Positions 36,835 to 47,843 of a stretch of 64,000 nucleotides of DNA are shown here, in pieces. The stretch's first letter is position 1. Every line of letters begins with the position of its first letter. The DNA is taken from positions 868,001-932,000 of the forward strand of contig CAWAJT010000008.1 in NCBI GenBank assembly GCA_963782415.1, read 5' to 3'. The stretch is from Bog-473 sp963782415. Its GTDB lineage: Bacteria; Actinomycetota; Acidimicrobiia; Acidimicrobiales; RAAP-2. Under the pieces are notes generated by a model. That model ran no database searches, was not told the DNA's origin, and worked only from the letters and a program-made list of their open reading frames with translations. Made by a program: the position numbers and the translations under genes.

Positions 36835-36962
36835 CGCTCGCCCGCAGTACCACTGCCCAGATGCGCTGGCGACACCCACCGGCGTTCTGGGACACCCGTC
36901 AATCCAGGCACCAGTGACGAACACTTCGATCAAGGGATCGGTCGAGGCGACCATTCACCGCT

Positions 36963-38429
36963 GTGCAACACGCCACTATCGCGTCCGCGACACTGACTGG
37001 CGCCGTCGGCAACCCGGTCTCCGTCGAGGTTCATGTCTCCAACGGTTTGCCCGGATTCACCATCGTCGGATTGCCTGACGCAGCGGTCCGAGAGTCGCGT
37101 GATCGCGTGCGAGCGGCCCTCCTGTCCAGCGGACTGCCGTGGCCGCTTCGAAGAACGGTCGTCAATCTTGCTCCCTCGGGCGTGCGCAAAGGAGGCGCCG
37201 GCCTCGATCTCCCGATCGCGGTCGGTCTCCTTGTCGCGGCCGGGGTGCTGACGACGGCATGCACGGACACTCTGGCGTTTTGTGGCGAGCTCGGGCTCGA
37301 TGGGTCCTTGCGTCATGTCCCGGGCATGGTCGCTCTGGCCGAAGCGGTCGGCCCTTCGGGCCTGGTGGTACCGGTCTCCGACATCAGGGAGGCGGCCTTG
37401 GTCGGCCGTTCGGAGGTGTGGGGCGCAGCCTCCCTCGGCGAACTGGTGGCCATCCTCCGCGGCCAGGCGCAGTGGCCGCCGGCGCCGGCGCCGGCGCCTC
37501 GCAGGCCCGCCTCGAGGGCACCTGACCTGTCGGAGGTGCGGGGACAGGCCCTGGGGCGTCGGGCTGTCGAAGTGGCTGCGGCTGGGCACCATCACCTCCT
37601 CATGATCGGACCACCAGGTTCGGGCAAGACGATGCTGGCCGAACGATTGGCCGGTCTGCTCCCGCCGCTCACTCCTGCCGAGGCGTTGACAGTGACGCGG
37701 ATCCACTCCGCCGCGGGGGCCGCCCTCCCGGAGGGCCGCCTGCTCGAGACCCCGCCGTTTCGTGCGCCCCACCACCAGGCCTCGATCGTGTCCCTGGTCG
37801 GTGGTGGCAGCTGGTCGCTCCGACCCGGCGAGGTGAGCCTGGCGACCCACGGGGTCTTGTTCCTCGACGAGCTGGGTGAGTTCCCCGTGGCGGCTCTCGA
37901 AGCCCTGCGTCAGCCACTCGAGGAAGGTGTGATTAGGATCAGCCGAGCGGGCGGAACCGTCACCTTCCCGGCGGCCTTCCTTCTCGTTGCCGCCATGAAT
38001 CCCTGCCCGTGTGGCGAAGGCGTGTACGAGGGCGCATGCAGCTGCACCGAAGCGACGCGCGCCCGTTATCGCCGACGCATCTCGGCGCCGTTGTTGGACC
38101 GCTTCGACCTGGTTGTGCCACTGAGCCGCCCAGACCCCGACGAACTCTTGGCGGACGTGCCCGGGGAACCGACCGCCGTGGTCGCCGGTCGGGTTGCCGC
38201 CGCTTGCGCCGCGACGAGCAAGCGGATCGACGAACGGGAGCTGACGCCCGAAGCCGTCGCGCTCTTCGCCTCCAAACTACGAGCGGGCGCGTTGAGCGCA
38301 CGTGGGCTCCATAAGGTCACCCGAGTGGCCCGCACCGTGGCCGCGCTGGCCAAAGCCGACGTGGTGTCGTTTTCCCATGCCTCCGAGGCCCTGTCGCTGC
38401 GGGCGGGCCGGGCAGTGGTCGCGCCATGA
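36963..38429 (+). CDS. comM: Mg-chelatase-like AAA ATPase ComM/YifB
   Basis: 488 aa. Hexameric helicase aiding branch migration during natural transformation. N-terminal S5-like domain with LPGFTIVGLPDAAVRESRDR, Walker A GPPGSGKTMLAERLAG near residue 218, GVLFLDELGEF (Walker B), then a zinc-like NPCPCG...CSC cluster and a Mg-chelatase C-terminal lid. A Pro/Ala linker precedes the ATPase domain, with GGCGCC repeats in the DNA. GTG start; overlaps dprA by 4 nt. Confidence 0.93.
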   Translation: MQHATIASATLTGAVGNPVSVEVHVSNGLPGFTIVGLPDAAVRESRDRVRAALLSSGLPWPLRRTVVNLAPSGVRKGGAGLDLPIAVGLLVAAGVLTTACTDTLAFCGELGLDGSLRHVPGMVALAEAVGPSGLVVPVSDIREAALVGRSEVWGAASLGELVAILRGQAQWPPAPAPAPRRPASRAPDLSEVRGQALGRRAVEVAAAGHHHLLMIGPPGSGKTMLAERLAGLLPPLTPAEALTVTRIHSAAGAALPEGRLLETPPFRAPHHQASIVSLVGGGSWSLRPGEVSLATHGVLFLDELGEFPVAALEALRQPLEEGVIRISRAGGTVTFPAAFLLVAAMNPCPCGEGVYEGACSCTEATRARYRRRISAPLLDRFDLVVPLSRPDPDELLADVPGEPTAVVAGRVAAACAATSKRIDERELTPEAVALFASKLRAGALSARGLHKVTRVARTVAALAKADVVSFSHASEALSLRAGRAVVAP

Positions 38430-39503
38430 AGGCGGCCGGCGATTCCGATCTGCCCCCTGAGGCGTTCGCCGTCGCGCTGGCGTCCATGCCGGTGATGGGC
38501 CCGGCTCGCCTGCGCAGGCTCTTGGCCGCGGGCACGCCGGCCGAGGTTTGGACGCGTGAGAATGGCGGCGACCAGACGTCCATGCAGGAGGTGCGACGCC
38601 TCTGGGCTCGGCATGGTGCCCTGGGTATCAAGGTGCTCTTGACCGGTGATCCGTCCTATCCAACGCGCCCTGCTCGATGACCCCAAGGCGCCGCCCCTCT
38701 TGTTCTGCCTGGGAGAGCCAGGTGTCCTGTCGGGCACTCCGACGGTGGCGCTGGTCGGGACCCGGGCGCCGACACGGTACGGCATCGGCGTGGCGGCACA
38801 GTTCGGGGCGGACCTCGCTGCGGCCGGGGTGAGCGTGGTATCCGGGCTGGCGCTTGGTATCGATGGTGCGGCGCACGAGGGGGCGTGCGGTGCCGGAGCA
38901 CCCCCGGTCGCCGTCGTGGCGGGCGGCCTCGACAGCGTCTATCCGCGACGACACGAACGCCTGTGGGAGCGGGTGGCGGCGTCGGGTGCCATCGTGTCGG
39001 AGTCTCCGGCCGGGGTCCCGACAGAGAAGTGGCGCTTCCCGGTCCGCAATGGCCTGCTTGCCGCGCTGAGCGACATCGTGGTGGTCGTGGAGAGTCGCCA
39101 CCACGGGGGATCTCGGCACACGGTCGATGCCGCGATCGATCGCGGGGTGCCCGTCGGCGCCGTCCCCGGATCCATCCGCAGTGCCACCTCCGAGGGAACC
39201 AACGCGCTGCTGGCCGATGGTGCCTTTCCCGTGTGCTCGTCGGCCGACGTGCTTGTGGCGCTCTCGCTCATCGGCGCGCCCGTCGACGTACCGAAGTCGG
39301 CGGTCGGTGGCCAATCCGAGCCACCCTTGGTGCCATCGGGGCCAGATCGCCTGGTCTACGACGCGCTCACCGGCGATCCCACCCCGCTCGACGATCTGGC
39401 CAGGATCAGTGGCCTGCATCTGGCGGAACTCTGTGGCGGGCTCGAGCGACTGGCACAGGCTGGCCTGGCCTATGACGCCGGGGGATGGTGGGCACGGACG
39501 TAG
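38426..39503 (+). CDS. dprA: DNA-processing protein DprA, with one frameshift
   Basis: Loads RecA on incoming ssDNA in transformation. Joined it is about 358 aa. The first frame covers a SAM/HhH-like N-terminus (MGPARLRRLLAAG) up to TGDPSYPTR; the second begins within and continues PPLLFCLGEPGVL, VALVGTRAPTRYG, SGLALGIDGAAHEGA and ...VPGSIRSATSEGTNALLADGA (Rossmann fold), then a winged-helix C-terminus. An extra C in the CCC at 38668-38670 breaks the join; deletion restores SYPTRLLDDPKAPP. Follows comM as usual. Confidence 0.88.
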
Positions 39504-39525
39504 AGGGGTGTCCCCGGCGTGCACG

Positions 39526-39552
39526 GGTATCACGGGCGTACACGGGCGTGAG
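39526..39552. repeat. Short direct repeats after dprA
   Basis: CACGGG occurs three times within 27 bp (for example CACGGGTATCACGGGCGTACACGGGCGT in register), in the 175-bp gap after dprA. No function assigned; it is adjacent to a -10-like box for the next gene. Confidence 0.3.
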
Positions 39553-39664
39553 GGGCCTGAACGGCTGAACGGGACTGGACGCCCAAGACGATCACCCCGG
39601 GCGAGGTCCGTGGACCCTCGGGGCGCTCGGAGGGCCTGACTCCGTCGCCACACCGTTGACGCCC

Positions 39665-39670
39665 TAACCT
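39665..39670 (+). promoter_or_regulatory. Putative -10 box, leaderless luciferase-fold gene
   Basis: TAACCT ends 8 nt before the GTG start at 39679. Confidence 0.45.
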
Positions 39671-39678
39671 GCCTCGCC

Positions 39679-40209
39679 GTGGACGGACGGTTTCTCCAGG
39701 CCAACGACGCGGCTGGGCTGCTCGCCGAGGCGTCCCGGGCCGAGGCCGAGGGTGCGGCCGCCGTATTCCTGAGGGCAGGGGAGCTCGGCGACCCCATCGT
39801 TCTGGCCGCCGGGCTGGCCCCCGCCGTGCCGCGGGTGCTGCTGGGGGCCCGGATTGAGCTGGACCGGCGAGAGCGGCATCCGGCCATGCTCGCCCGGGAC
39901 ATCACGAGCTTGGACCTCATCTGCGGCGGCAGGAGTGTCCTGTGCTTCGCTCCGCCCTTCGCCGACTCCTTGGAGGAGGCCATCGCCGTGTGTCGCGCAT
40001 TGTGGCGGTCGGGCGAAGCGATCTGCGACGGACCCTTGTATCCCGTGCGCGCCGCGCCCAATCGATCCCGGCCGCTCGGTGAGACGGGGCCATTGATCGC
40101 CCTGGATCTCACCAGGGGGGAGGGGGTGTCACGGTCTCTCGCGGGTACGGCCGACCTCGTGCTGAGGCCTGCCGACACGTCGGCCGTGTGCAGTATGGAG
40201 CGCGTGTGA
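39679..40209 (+). CDS. Short luciferase-like (LLM) family protein
   Basis: 176 aa, where F420/FMN LLM oxidoreductases are usually about 300. The visible part contains HPAMLARDITSLDLICGGRSVL and EEAIAVCRALWRSGEAICDGPLY, both characteristic of the mid-part of the TIM-barrel. The N-terminal strands and C-terminal part are shortened, so coenzyme binding is uncertain. The 4-nt stop/start overlap (GTGA) with the acyltransferase suggests joint translation. Confidence 0.7.
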   Translation: MDGRFLQANDAAGLLAEASRAEAEGAAAVFLRAGELGDPIVLAAGLAPAVPRVLLGARIELDRRERHPAMLARDITSLDLICGGRSVLCFAPPFADSLEEAIAVCRALWRSGEAICDGPLYPVRAAPNRSRPLGETGPLIALDLTRGEGVSRSLAGTADLVLRPADTSAVCSMERV

Positions 40210-42329
40210 CCGACGTCACCCTCGTGCACGAACGACCGGCTACCTCCGACGCCGCGACGGCCGTCACTGGCCGGCACCTTCCTGCGCTGAACGGCTTGCG
40301 TGGGGTGGCCGTTCTCGGCGTCGTGGCGTACCACCTGCAGCTCGGTTGGGCGAAGGGTGGGTATCTCGGCGTCGATCTCTTCTTCGTCCTCTCCGGTTTC
40401 CTCATCACCACTCTGTTGCTCGAGGAGTGGGTCGGCCGCGGTCGCATCGACCTGGCCGCCTTCTGGGGGCGTCGCGCCCGGCGGCTCTTGCCGGCCTTGT
40501 TCATGGTCGTGGCAGCCCTGGCGCTGTACCTGATCTGCGAGGCCCTCTTCGGCGGACCGGGGGCGAACGGCCTCATTGACCTCTCCGGGTTGCGCGGCGA
40601 TGCGATCGCCACCTTGTTGTATGTCAACAACTGGCACCTGATCTATGCGCACCAGTCGTACTTCGCCCAGTTCTCCACGCCTTCGCCGCTCCAGCACACG
40701 TGGTCGCTGGCGATAGAGGAGCAGTTCTACCTCGTATGGCCCCTCGTGCTCCTCGTGCTCCTGCGGTACGGCCGGCGCGGTTGGCGCCGCATCGGCATGA
40801 CCCTCACCGTCGTCCTCGGTGTTGCGTCGTCGCTGCTCATGGCGCTGCTCTTCCATCCGGGCGTTGACCCGTCGCGCATCTACTACGGGACAGACACGCG
40901 TCTGTTCGATCTCATGGCCGGCGCGACCCTCGCCTTCTTGGTTGCGGCGCGCCCGCAGCCGAGCTCGTCGGCGCGTCGGGCCCTCCACTGGGTGGGTCCG
41001 GTCGCCGGGGCCGCGCTCGCTGTCTTCTGGGTGACGGCGGGCACGCCGGGCGGCCTGCCCACCAACCTCATGTTCGAAGGCGGGTTCTTGGTCTGTGCGG
41101 TGCTCGCCGCAGTGGTCGTCGCTGATGCCCGCCTGGTCGAGCCGGGGCGGTTCGCCCGCGGGCTGAGCTGGGGACCGTTGCACTTCATCGGCACCATCTC
41201 CTACGGCATCTACCTGTGGCACTGGCCGGTGATCGTGTACCTGAACGGCGCCCGCACCGGGTTGTCGCCCTGGCCCCTCGATGTCCTCCGCATCGCAGTC
41301 ACGTTGGCGGTATCGACCGCCAGCTACTACCTCGTCGAACGACCGGTCCGCCTGGCGCGGTTCCGCGGTGGTGTCCGGGTCTGGGGCCCGCTCGCCGGGG
41401 TTCTCTCGGCCGTCGCGATCGTGGTGGCCACCACCCCTGCCGTGGCCGACCCGACGACTGTCGTGGGGACGTCCCACCTGCCCTCCGCGGCCTCGGGCGC
41501 CGTCGTCCCGGGCTCGGGGGGCTCTGTCGGCCAGCCCATTGTGCTCGCTCCGTCGCCATCGGCATCCGATCCACTGCGGGTCATGGTCCTGGGCGACTCG
41601 GTCATGCACGACGCTTCCTTCGGCATCAGCGCCGCGCTGGAATCCACCGGCGAGGCCACGGTCGCGACCAGGACCATCGACGGGTTCGGGTTGACGACGG
41701 CGACCAGCTGGCCGACGTCCTTCCCGAGCCTCATTCACCAGACCGGAGCCCAGCTCATTGTGGCGTCATGGAGCTGGGACCAGTATGGGCCGACGACCCC
41801 GAATGCGCTGCACGATCCGGCGCAGTACACGGCTCTGCTCCGTCGCGCCGTCGCCACCATGTTGACGCCCGGCAACGGCGTCGAGGGTGTGATCTTCACC
41901 GAGTTCCCTCAGTCCGGCAATATCCCGGCGGCCAACCCGGCCGATCAGGCGGCGTACAACCGCGAGAGGCGGGCCGGAGTGACGGCGTGGAACAACATCG
42001 CCAAGAAGATGACGGCCTACTTCCCGGGCCAGGTCATGTACTTCCCCGTGGCTGATTCCATCATGTTGAACGGGAAGGTCTCGGCGTGGCTCCCGCCCGA
42101 AGGCCATCCGCACGCGCCGAGCAGTGCGTGGCTGCGCGTACGCAAGCTCGACGACGTGCACCTGTGTCCGGAGGGCAGTGCACGCTATGCCGACGCCATC
42201 TTGGCCGACGCCACGTCGGTCTTCCATCTGTCGCCGGCATCCGCCAATTGGTCACAAGGGGCGTGGACGACGGATCCCAACTTCAACAACCCGCCGGGAG
42301 CGTGTCCCGACGACCATCCCCCGGGGTAA
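40206..42329 (+). CDS. Membrane O-acyltransferase of the OafA family with C-terminal SGNH domain
   Basis: 707 aa. N-terminal acyltransferase-3 domain with about ten membrane helices: LPALNGLRGVAVLGVVAYHL carries the first helix and key His, LGVDLFFVLSGFLITTLL the second; TWSLAIEEQFYLVWPLVLL and ISYGIYLWHWPVIVYL are diagnostic. A Ser/Pro-rich linker leads to an SGNH hydrolase domain: LGDSVMHDASFG, then EGVIFTEFPQSGN, and the catalytic DxxH in DDVHLCPEG. It probably acetylates an extracellular polysaccharide or cell-wall glycan. GTG start coupled to the preceding gene. Confidence 0.9.
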   Translation: MTDVTLVHERPATSDAATAVTGRHLPALNGLRGVAVLGVVAYHLQLGWAKGGYLGVDLFFVLSGFLITTLLLEEWVGRGRIDLAAFWGRRARRLLPALFMVVAALALYLICEALFGGPGANGLIDLSGLRGDAIATLLYVNNWHLIYAHQSYFAQFSTPSPLQHTWSLAIEEQFYLVWPLVLLVLLRYGRRGWRRIGMTLTVVLGVASSLLMALLFHPGVDPSRIYYGTDTRLFDLMAGATLAFLVAARPQPSSSARRALHWVGPVAGAALAVFWVTAGTPGGLPTNLMFEGGFLVCAVLAAVVVADARLVEPGRFARGLSWGPLHFIGTISYGIYLWHWPVIVYLNGARTGLSPWPLDVLRIAVTLAVSTASYYLVERPVRLARFRGGVRVWGPLAGVLSAVAIVVATTPAVADPTTVVGTSHLPSAASGAVVPGSGGSVGQPIVLAPSPSASDPLRVMVLGDSVMHDASFGISAALESTGEATVATRTIDGFGLTTATSWPTSFPSLIHQTGAQLIVASWSWDQYGPTTPNALHDPAQYTALLRRAVATMLTPGNGVEGVIFTEFPQSGNIPAANPADQAAYNRERRAGVTAWNNIAKKMTAYFPGQVMYFPVADSIMLNGKVSAWLPPEGHPHAPSSAWLRVRKLDDVHLCPEGSARYADAILADATSVFHLSPASANWSQGAWTTDPNFNNPPGACPDDHPPG

Positions 42330-42341
42330 GGGGTCACCCGC

Positions 42342-42821
<480 letters not shown>

Positions 42822-42868
42822 GCCCCCCTCGTCGCCGCCGTTGACTCCTCGTGGGGACAACGAGGAGA

Positions 42869-43455
42869 TCAGCTGGCCCAGCCGCCGGTGGCCGGACTCG
42901 TGGTGGACGTGGCGTTGCCACCCGTGGCGGTGACGCCGGTCAACGACGGCATGGAGAAGAAGGTGTTGGCACACGCCGCCGGCGAAGTCGTCGACATCAG
43001 CGCATCGTTCGTCAGGGTCACCACCAACGGATTGTTCGCCGCTCCGCTCGCTCCCACCGTGAGTGGGATCGCCAGCGTGTGCGAACTGCCGCTCGTCGAG
43101 GTGGCGAAGTTCCACGTCACACCGCTCGTCGTGGTGGAACAACCGGTCTGCGCCGTGGTCAACGCGCTCGTCGTGAAGCCACCGGCTGGGTGCTGTTCGT
43201 CGGCAGATTCACGGCAGTGATCGTTACCGGATACGAGTTGGGGTTGGCGATGGTGACGACGGCGTCGCCGGTACTGCCCGGGAACAACAGGTTGGAAGGG
43301 GATGGGCTGGACACGGCCGAGATCGTCAGGTTGGCGATGGTGGCGGACTATCCTTCACCCGAAGAGCCGGCGTTCAGGCCCACGACTCAGTTCGTGGCGG
43401 CGTAGGCGCCCACTGCCACCAACCGGCTTCCTCCCACGGCGGACACGATCTTCAT
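42869..43455 (-). pseudogene. Secreted surface protein, two nonsense codons and one frameshift
   Basis: The gene begins at ATG 43455 (MKIVSAVGGSRLVAVGAYAATN). TGA (43387-43389) and TAG (43348-43350) interrupt it in frame: AATN[TGA]VVGLNAGSSGEG[TAG]SATIANLTIS. The usual family sequence, recalled, has Trp and Gln at those positions. Downstream, NLLFPGSTGDAVVTIANPN continues, then a missing base near 43181-43190 moves the rest (QTGCSTTTSGVTWNFATS and PATGGWAS) to another frame. The original product is an exported Ser/Thr-rich protein with a paired Cys domain. Divergent from the histidine kinase gene. Confidence 0.65.
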
Positions 43456-43708
43456 CCGGCGTGACAGGCGTGCTGTCCGATGGGTGGTGGCCTTGACGTG
43501 CTTCCCTCTCACTGTGTCCCTGTTCCTTTTCTCCGCCCCGAGGGGACGGTGCCTGATTCTGCGATCCACTCGAAGTTCGGAGGCGCCCGGAGACCTCTGA
43601 AGGAACGTGGAGGCAATTGGACATGGAGCTGCGCCGTGTCGAGCGGGCACGGCCGGCGACCGACCCCGCACCACAGGCCGGACGCCACCGCGTCGCGCCG
43701 GAGAGAAC

Positions 43709-45367
43709 ATGCGCGTTCCACTCTTGCGAAAGGGCCTCAGTCCAGGGAAGATTGCGCCGATACCGAGAGGAATGCCGCCTCCTGCGCTGCGCGAGCGCCT
43801 CTCGAGCTATCTCCCCTTCGTGGCTGTGGCGGTCGTGGGACAGGTCTGTGTGGCCTGGCCCCACGGGCCGATCGATCGCGGCGCCTATGTCGCCAGCAGC
43901 GCCCTACTCGTCGTGATCCTTCTGCTGCTCCTGGCCCGCCGAGGCAGGCCACCGCGCACCTTCGCCGTCGGGGCAGCTCTCTACATTTCGTCGGTGTCGT
44001 TCTTGATGCTGGCGGCGGGCGGCATCGGGAGCGGCTTCGGCGTCCTGATGCTCATGCCCGTGGTCGGGGTCGCCCTCTACGGCAAGCCGTGGGAGTCGGT
44101 AGTGACCGTTGGCTTCGTCCTGCTCGGCATTTTCGCGGTCACCTGGGCCAACTCACCGGATCTCCTCGGTACGGCGCCACGCCGGCTCCTCCTCACGGGG
44201 GCCATCGCTGCCATGCTGTCGGTGGCGATCCACGTCCTGCATGGACGCCTGGTCGACTCCAATGAGCGGATGGCGCGGTTGCTCCGTCACGAAGAGTCGC
44301 TCAACGCCGCGGCGCGTCAGTTGGTCCAGCTGTCCGAGCCGCCGCAGATCACGGCACTGGGCGCGCAACTCGCCATGGGCATCGCGTCACCCCCTGGGGC
44401 GGAGATCCTCCGGTCGTCGTACTTCCGGATCGAGGACGGCATGGTCGTCATCGACACGCAGTACGACGCCTTCGGCGCGGAGATCGAGGCGACGTGGCCG
44501 CTACGACAGCACCCGGGCTTGCGCGAGGCCGTGGCCACGCTGGAGCCGGTTGCCGCCCCAATCGACCGCGAGGCCGCCGGTCCGACGGTGCGGGCGGCGC
44601 TCGACGCGTCGGGTGTGACCCATGGCGCCTGGGTGCCAGTCTGCCCGGACGGGAGGCTGCATGGTGTGCTCGGCATCGCCAGCCGGGGCCGGTCGATCTC
44701 GAACGAATGCCTGGCCCGGTGCGTGGCCCTCGGGCACTTCTTGGAACTCGCGCTGTCCAACTGGGGAGCCCACCGAACGCTCGAGCAGCAAGCGACGATG
44801 GAAGAGCGCCGGCGCATCGCCCGCGAGCTCCACGACGGGCTGGCCCACGAGCTGGCTTTCATCGCGAGCAAGACCCGGGGTGCGGTGACGGCACCGTCGA
44901 CGACACGCGAAGCCCGGGAGCTGGCGGGCGCCGCCGATCGTGCCCTCGACGAAGCGCGACGGGCCATCACCGTGCTGTCGGTCGCCCAGCCGCAGTCGCT
45001 CGATGCCGCCATCTCCCAGACAGTCGAGGATCTCGGCTCCCGCCTGGGTGTCACATGTGACCTCCACCTCGCTGACGACGTCGAGGTGCCCGGCGAGGTG
45101 ACCGAGAATCTGCTCCGCATTGTGCGCGAGGCGATCACCAATGCGGCGCATCACGGTGCATCGGAGCACGTCCGGGTGAGCCTGGAGCGGGCGGACCGAC
45201 TGCGGTTGGTCATTGAGGACGACGGCTGCGGGTTCGACGTCGACGGAGCGCGTGCGGGTGGATTCGGCCTGCAGAGCATGCACGAAAGGGCCGCCTCGGT
45301 CGGCGGCGAGCTGTGTGTCGACTCGACACCGGAACGCGGCACCCGGGTGGCGGTGGCATTTTCGTGA
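43709..45367 (+). CDS. NarL/DesK-type sensor histidine kinase with GAF-like domain
   Basis: 552 aa. Membrane part (about 30-170) with five hydrophobic segments (VAVAVVGQVCVAWPH, LLVVILLLLLAR, etc.), a linker with a GAF-like domain (about 220-350), HisKA_3 with ERRRIARELHDGLAHELAF (phospho-His in ELHDG), and HATPase with REAITNAAHHGA (N box), EDDGCGFD (G1) and GGFGLQSMHERA (G2). ATG at 43709 follows GGAGAG by 4 nt. It pairs with the regulator at 45364 (4-nt overlap). Confidence 0.9.
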   Translation: MRVPLLRKGLSPGKIAPIPRGMPPPALRERLSSYLPFVAVAVVGQVCVAWPHGPIDRGAYVASSALLVVILLLLLARRGRPPRTFAVGAALYISSVSFLMLAAGGIGSGFGVLMLMPVVGVALYGKPWESVVTVGFVLLGIFAVTWANSPDLLGTAPRRLLLTGAIAAMLSVAIHVLHGRLVDSNERMARLLRHEESLNAAARQLVQLSEPPQITALGAQLAMGIASPPGAEILRSSYFRIEDGMVVIDTQYDAFGAEIEATWPLRQHPGLREAVATLEPVAAPIDREAAGPTVRAALDASGVTHGAWVPVCPDGRLHGVLGIASRGRSISNECLARCVALGHFLELALSNWGAHRTLEQQATMEERRRIARELHDGLAHELAFIASKTRGAVTAPSTTREARELAGAADRALDEARRAITVLSVAQPQSLDAAISQTVEDLGSRLGVTCDLHLADDVEVPGEVTENLLRIVREAITNAAHHGASEHVRVSLERADRLRLVIEDDGCGFDVDGARAGGFGLQSMHERAASVGGELCVDSTPERGTRVAVAFS

Positions 45368-46050
45368 GCACGACCATCACCGTCCTCCTGGCCGACGACC
45401 ACGCCCGCACCCGGGCGCTGGTGCGCGCCGCTCTGGAGCGTACCGGGGAGTTTCAGGTGTGCGTCGAGGCGGCGGATGCCGCCGCTGCCGTCGAGGGCGC
45501 CAAGCGCACGCGACCCGATGTCTGCCTGCTCGACATCAACATGCCCGGCAATGGCATTGCGGCGGCGATGCAGATCAGTGGTGCCCTCCCGGACACGTCG
45601 GTGGTCATGCTGACCGTGTCGCGCCAGGACGAAGACCTCTTCGACGCGCTGCGGGCCGGCGCCTCGGGCTACCTGCTCAAGGGCCTGGACGAGGCCACCA
45701 TCGGCGACGCGCTGCAACGGGTCCTGGCGGGGGAGGCCACGCTGCCCGGGACCCTCGTGGCCCGTCTGGTCGACGAGTTCCGCGATCGTGAGCATCGTCG
45801 GGTGGCCGTCCCCGACGGGCAGGCGGCGCGCCTGACCGGGCGCGAATGGGATGTGCTGGAGCTGATGCGCAAGGGCGCTGGCACGGCCGAGATGTCGGAG
45901 CGGCTCTTCGTGTCGCCGACAACGGTGCGCAGCCACGTGTCGTCCATTCTGCGCAAGCTGGGAGTTCCCACTCGGGAGGCCGCGATCCGGTTGTTCGACG
46001 GCGAGGTGCTTCCAGAGCGGCACATGCGGGCCGAGGCCGATCTCAGCTGA
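45364..46050 (+). CDS. LuxR/NarL-family response regulator
   Basis: 228 aa from GTG. Receiver domain: acidic ADDH (D11, D12), phospho-acceptor D57 in LLDINMPG, Thr in MLTVSR and Lys in GYLLKG. LuxR-type helix-turn-helix near 170-220: LTGREWDVLELMRKGAGTAEMSERLFVSPTTVRSHVSSILRKL in parts. Target genes unknown; the divergent secreted-protein genes upstream are candidates. Coupled to the kinase. Confidence 0.92.
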   Translation: MSTTITVLLADDHARTRALVRAALERTGEFQVCVEAADAAAAVEGAKRTRPDVCLLDINMPGNGIAAAMQISGALPDTSVVMLTVSRQDEDLFDALRAGASGYLLKGLDEATIGDALQRVLAGEATLPGTLVARLVDEFRDREHRRVAVPDGQAARLTGREWDVLELMRKGAGTAEMSERLFVSPTTVRSHVSSILRKLGVPTREAAIRLFDGEVLPERHMRAEADLS

Positions 46051-46130
46051 CACGCCGACGGTCCGGGATCGAGATGAGCTTCTCCGCCCTTGACCGCTGT
46101 CACCCTCAGAGTGGTCCCGTGGCGCCGTCC

Positions 46131-46136
46131 TAAGCT
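46131..46136 (+). promoter_or_regulatory. Putative -10 box, leaderless fumC
   Basis: TAAGCT ends 7 nt before the GTG at 46144; no Shine-Dalgarno sequence. Confidence 0.45.
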
Positions 46137-46143
46137 GAGACCC

Positions 46144-47528
<1,385 letters not shown>

Positions 47529-47532
<4 letters not shown>

Positions 47533-47843
47533 GCGAACCCGTGCTCACGCTGGCCGACGTCGATGCCGAGGTCGAGGGACAGGGACTGCACTGGAGCCGC
47601 GAGGGGGACGTGCTCGTGACGACGGTGAAATTGCACGATTTCGGCGCGGCGCTGGCCTTCGTCAACGCAGTGGGTGCTGCGGCGGAGGCGGCCAACCACC
47701 ACCCGGACATCGACATCCGCTGGAACACCGTCCGGCTCGCCCTCACGACACACGACTCGGGCGGCATCACGCTCCTCGATCTTGCCCTGGCCGGCGTGGT
47801 CGACCGGTTGCGCCCCGATATCCGAGACGAGGACGTCGATTAG
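47529..47843 (+). CDS. phhB: Pterin-4a-carbinolamine dehydratase
   Basis: 104 aa. FGAALAFVNAVGAAAEAANHHPDIDIRWNTVRL carries the family histidines, seen in part as NHHPDI. Recycles pterin cofactor or acts in related dehydratase/DCoH roles; its substrate in an organism without an obvious phenylalanine hydroxylase here is unclear. GTG start coupled to fumC. Confidence 0.88.

Noticed and set aside
37479..37498. GGCGCC repeats in comM as a regulatory repeat
   Set aside because: They simply encode a Pro-Ala linker in frame.
38628..41738. 1036-residue open frame on the minus strand antisense to dprA, LLM and acyltransferase
   Set aside because: High-GC shadow frame; composition Arg/Gly/Pro/His-rich with no domain; the plus strand has conserved proteins.
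43348..43389. Possible stop-codon recoding (TGA as Trp, TAG as Gln)
   Set aside because: TGA and TAG act as normal stops for all neighbouring genes; simple mutation is more economical.
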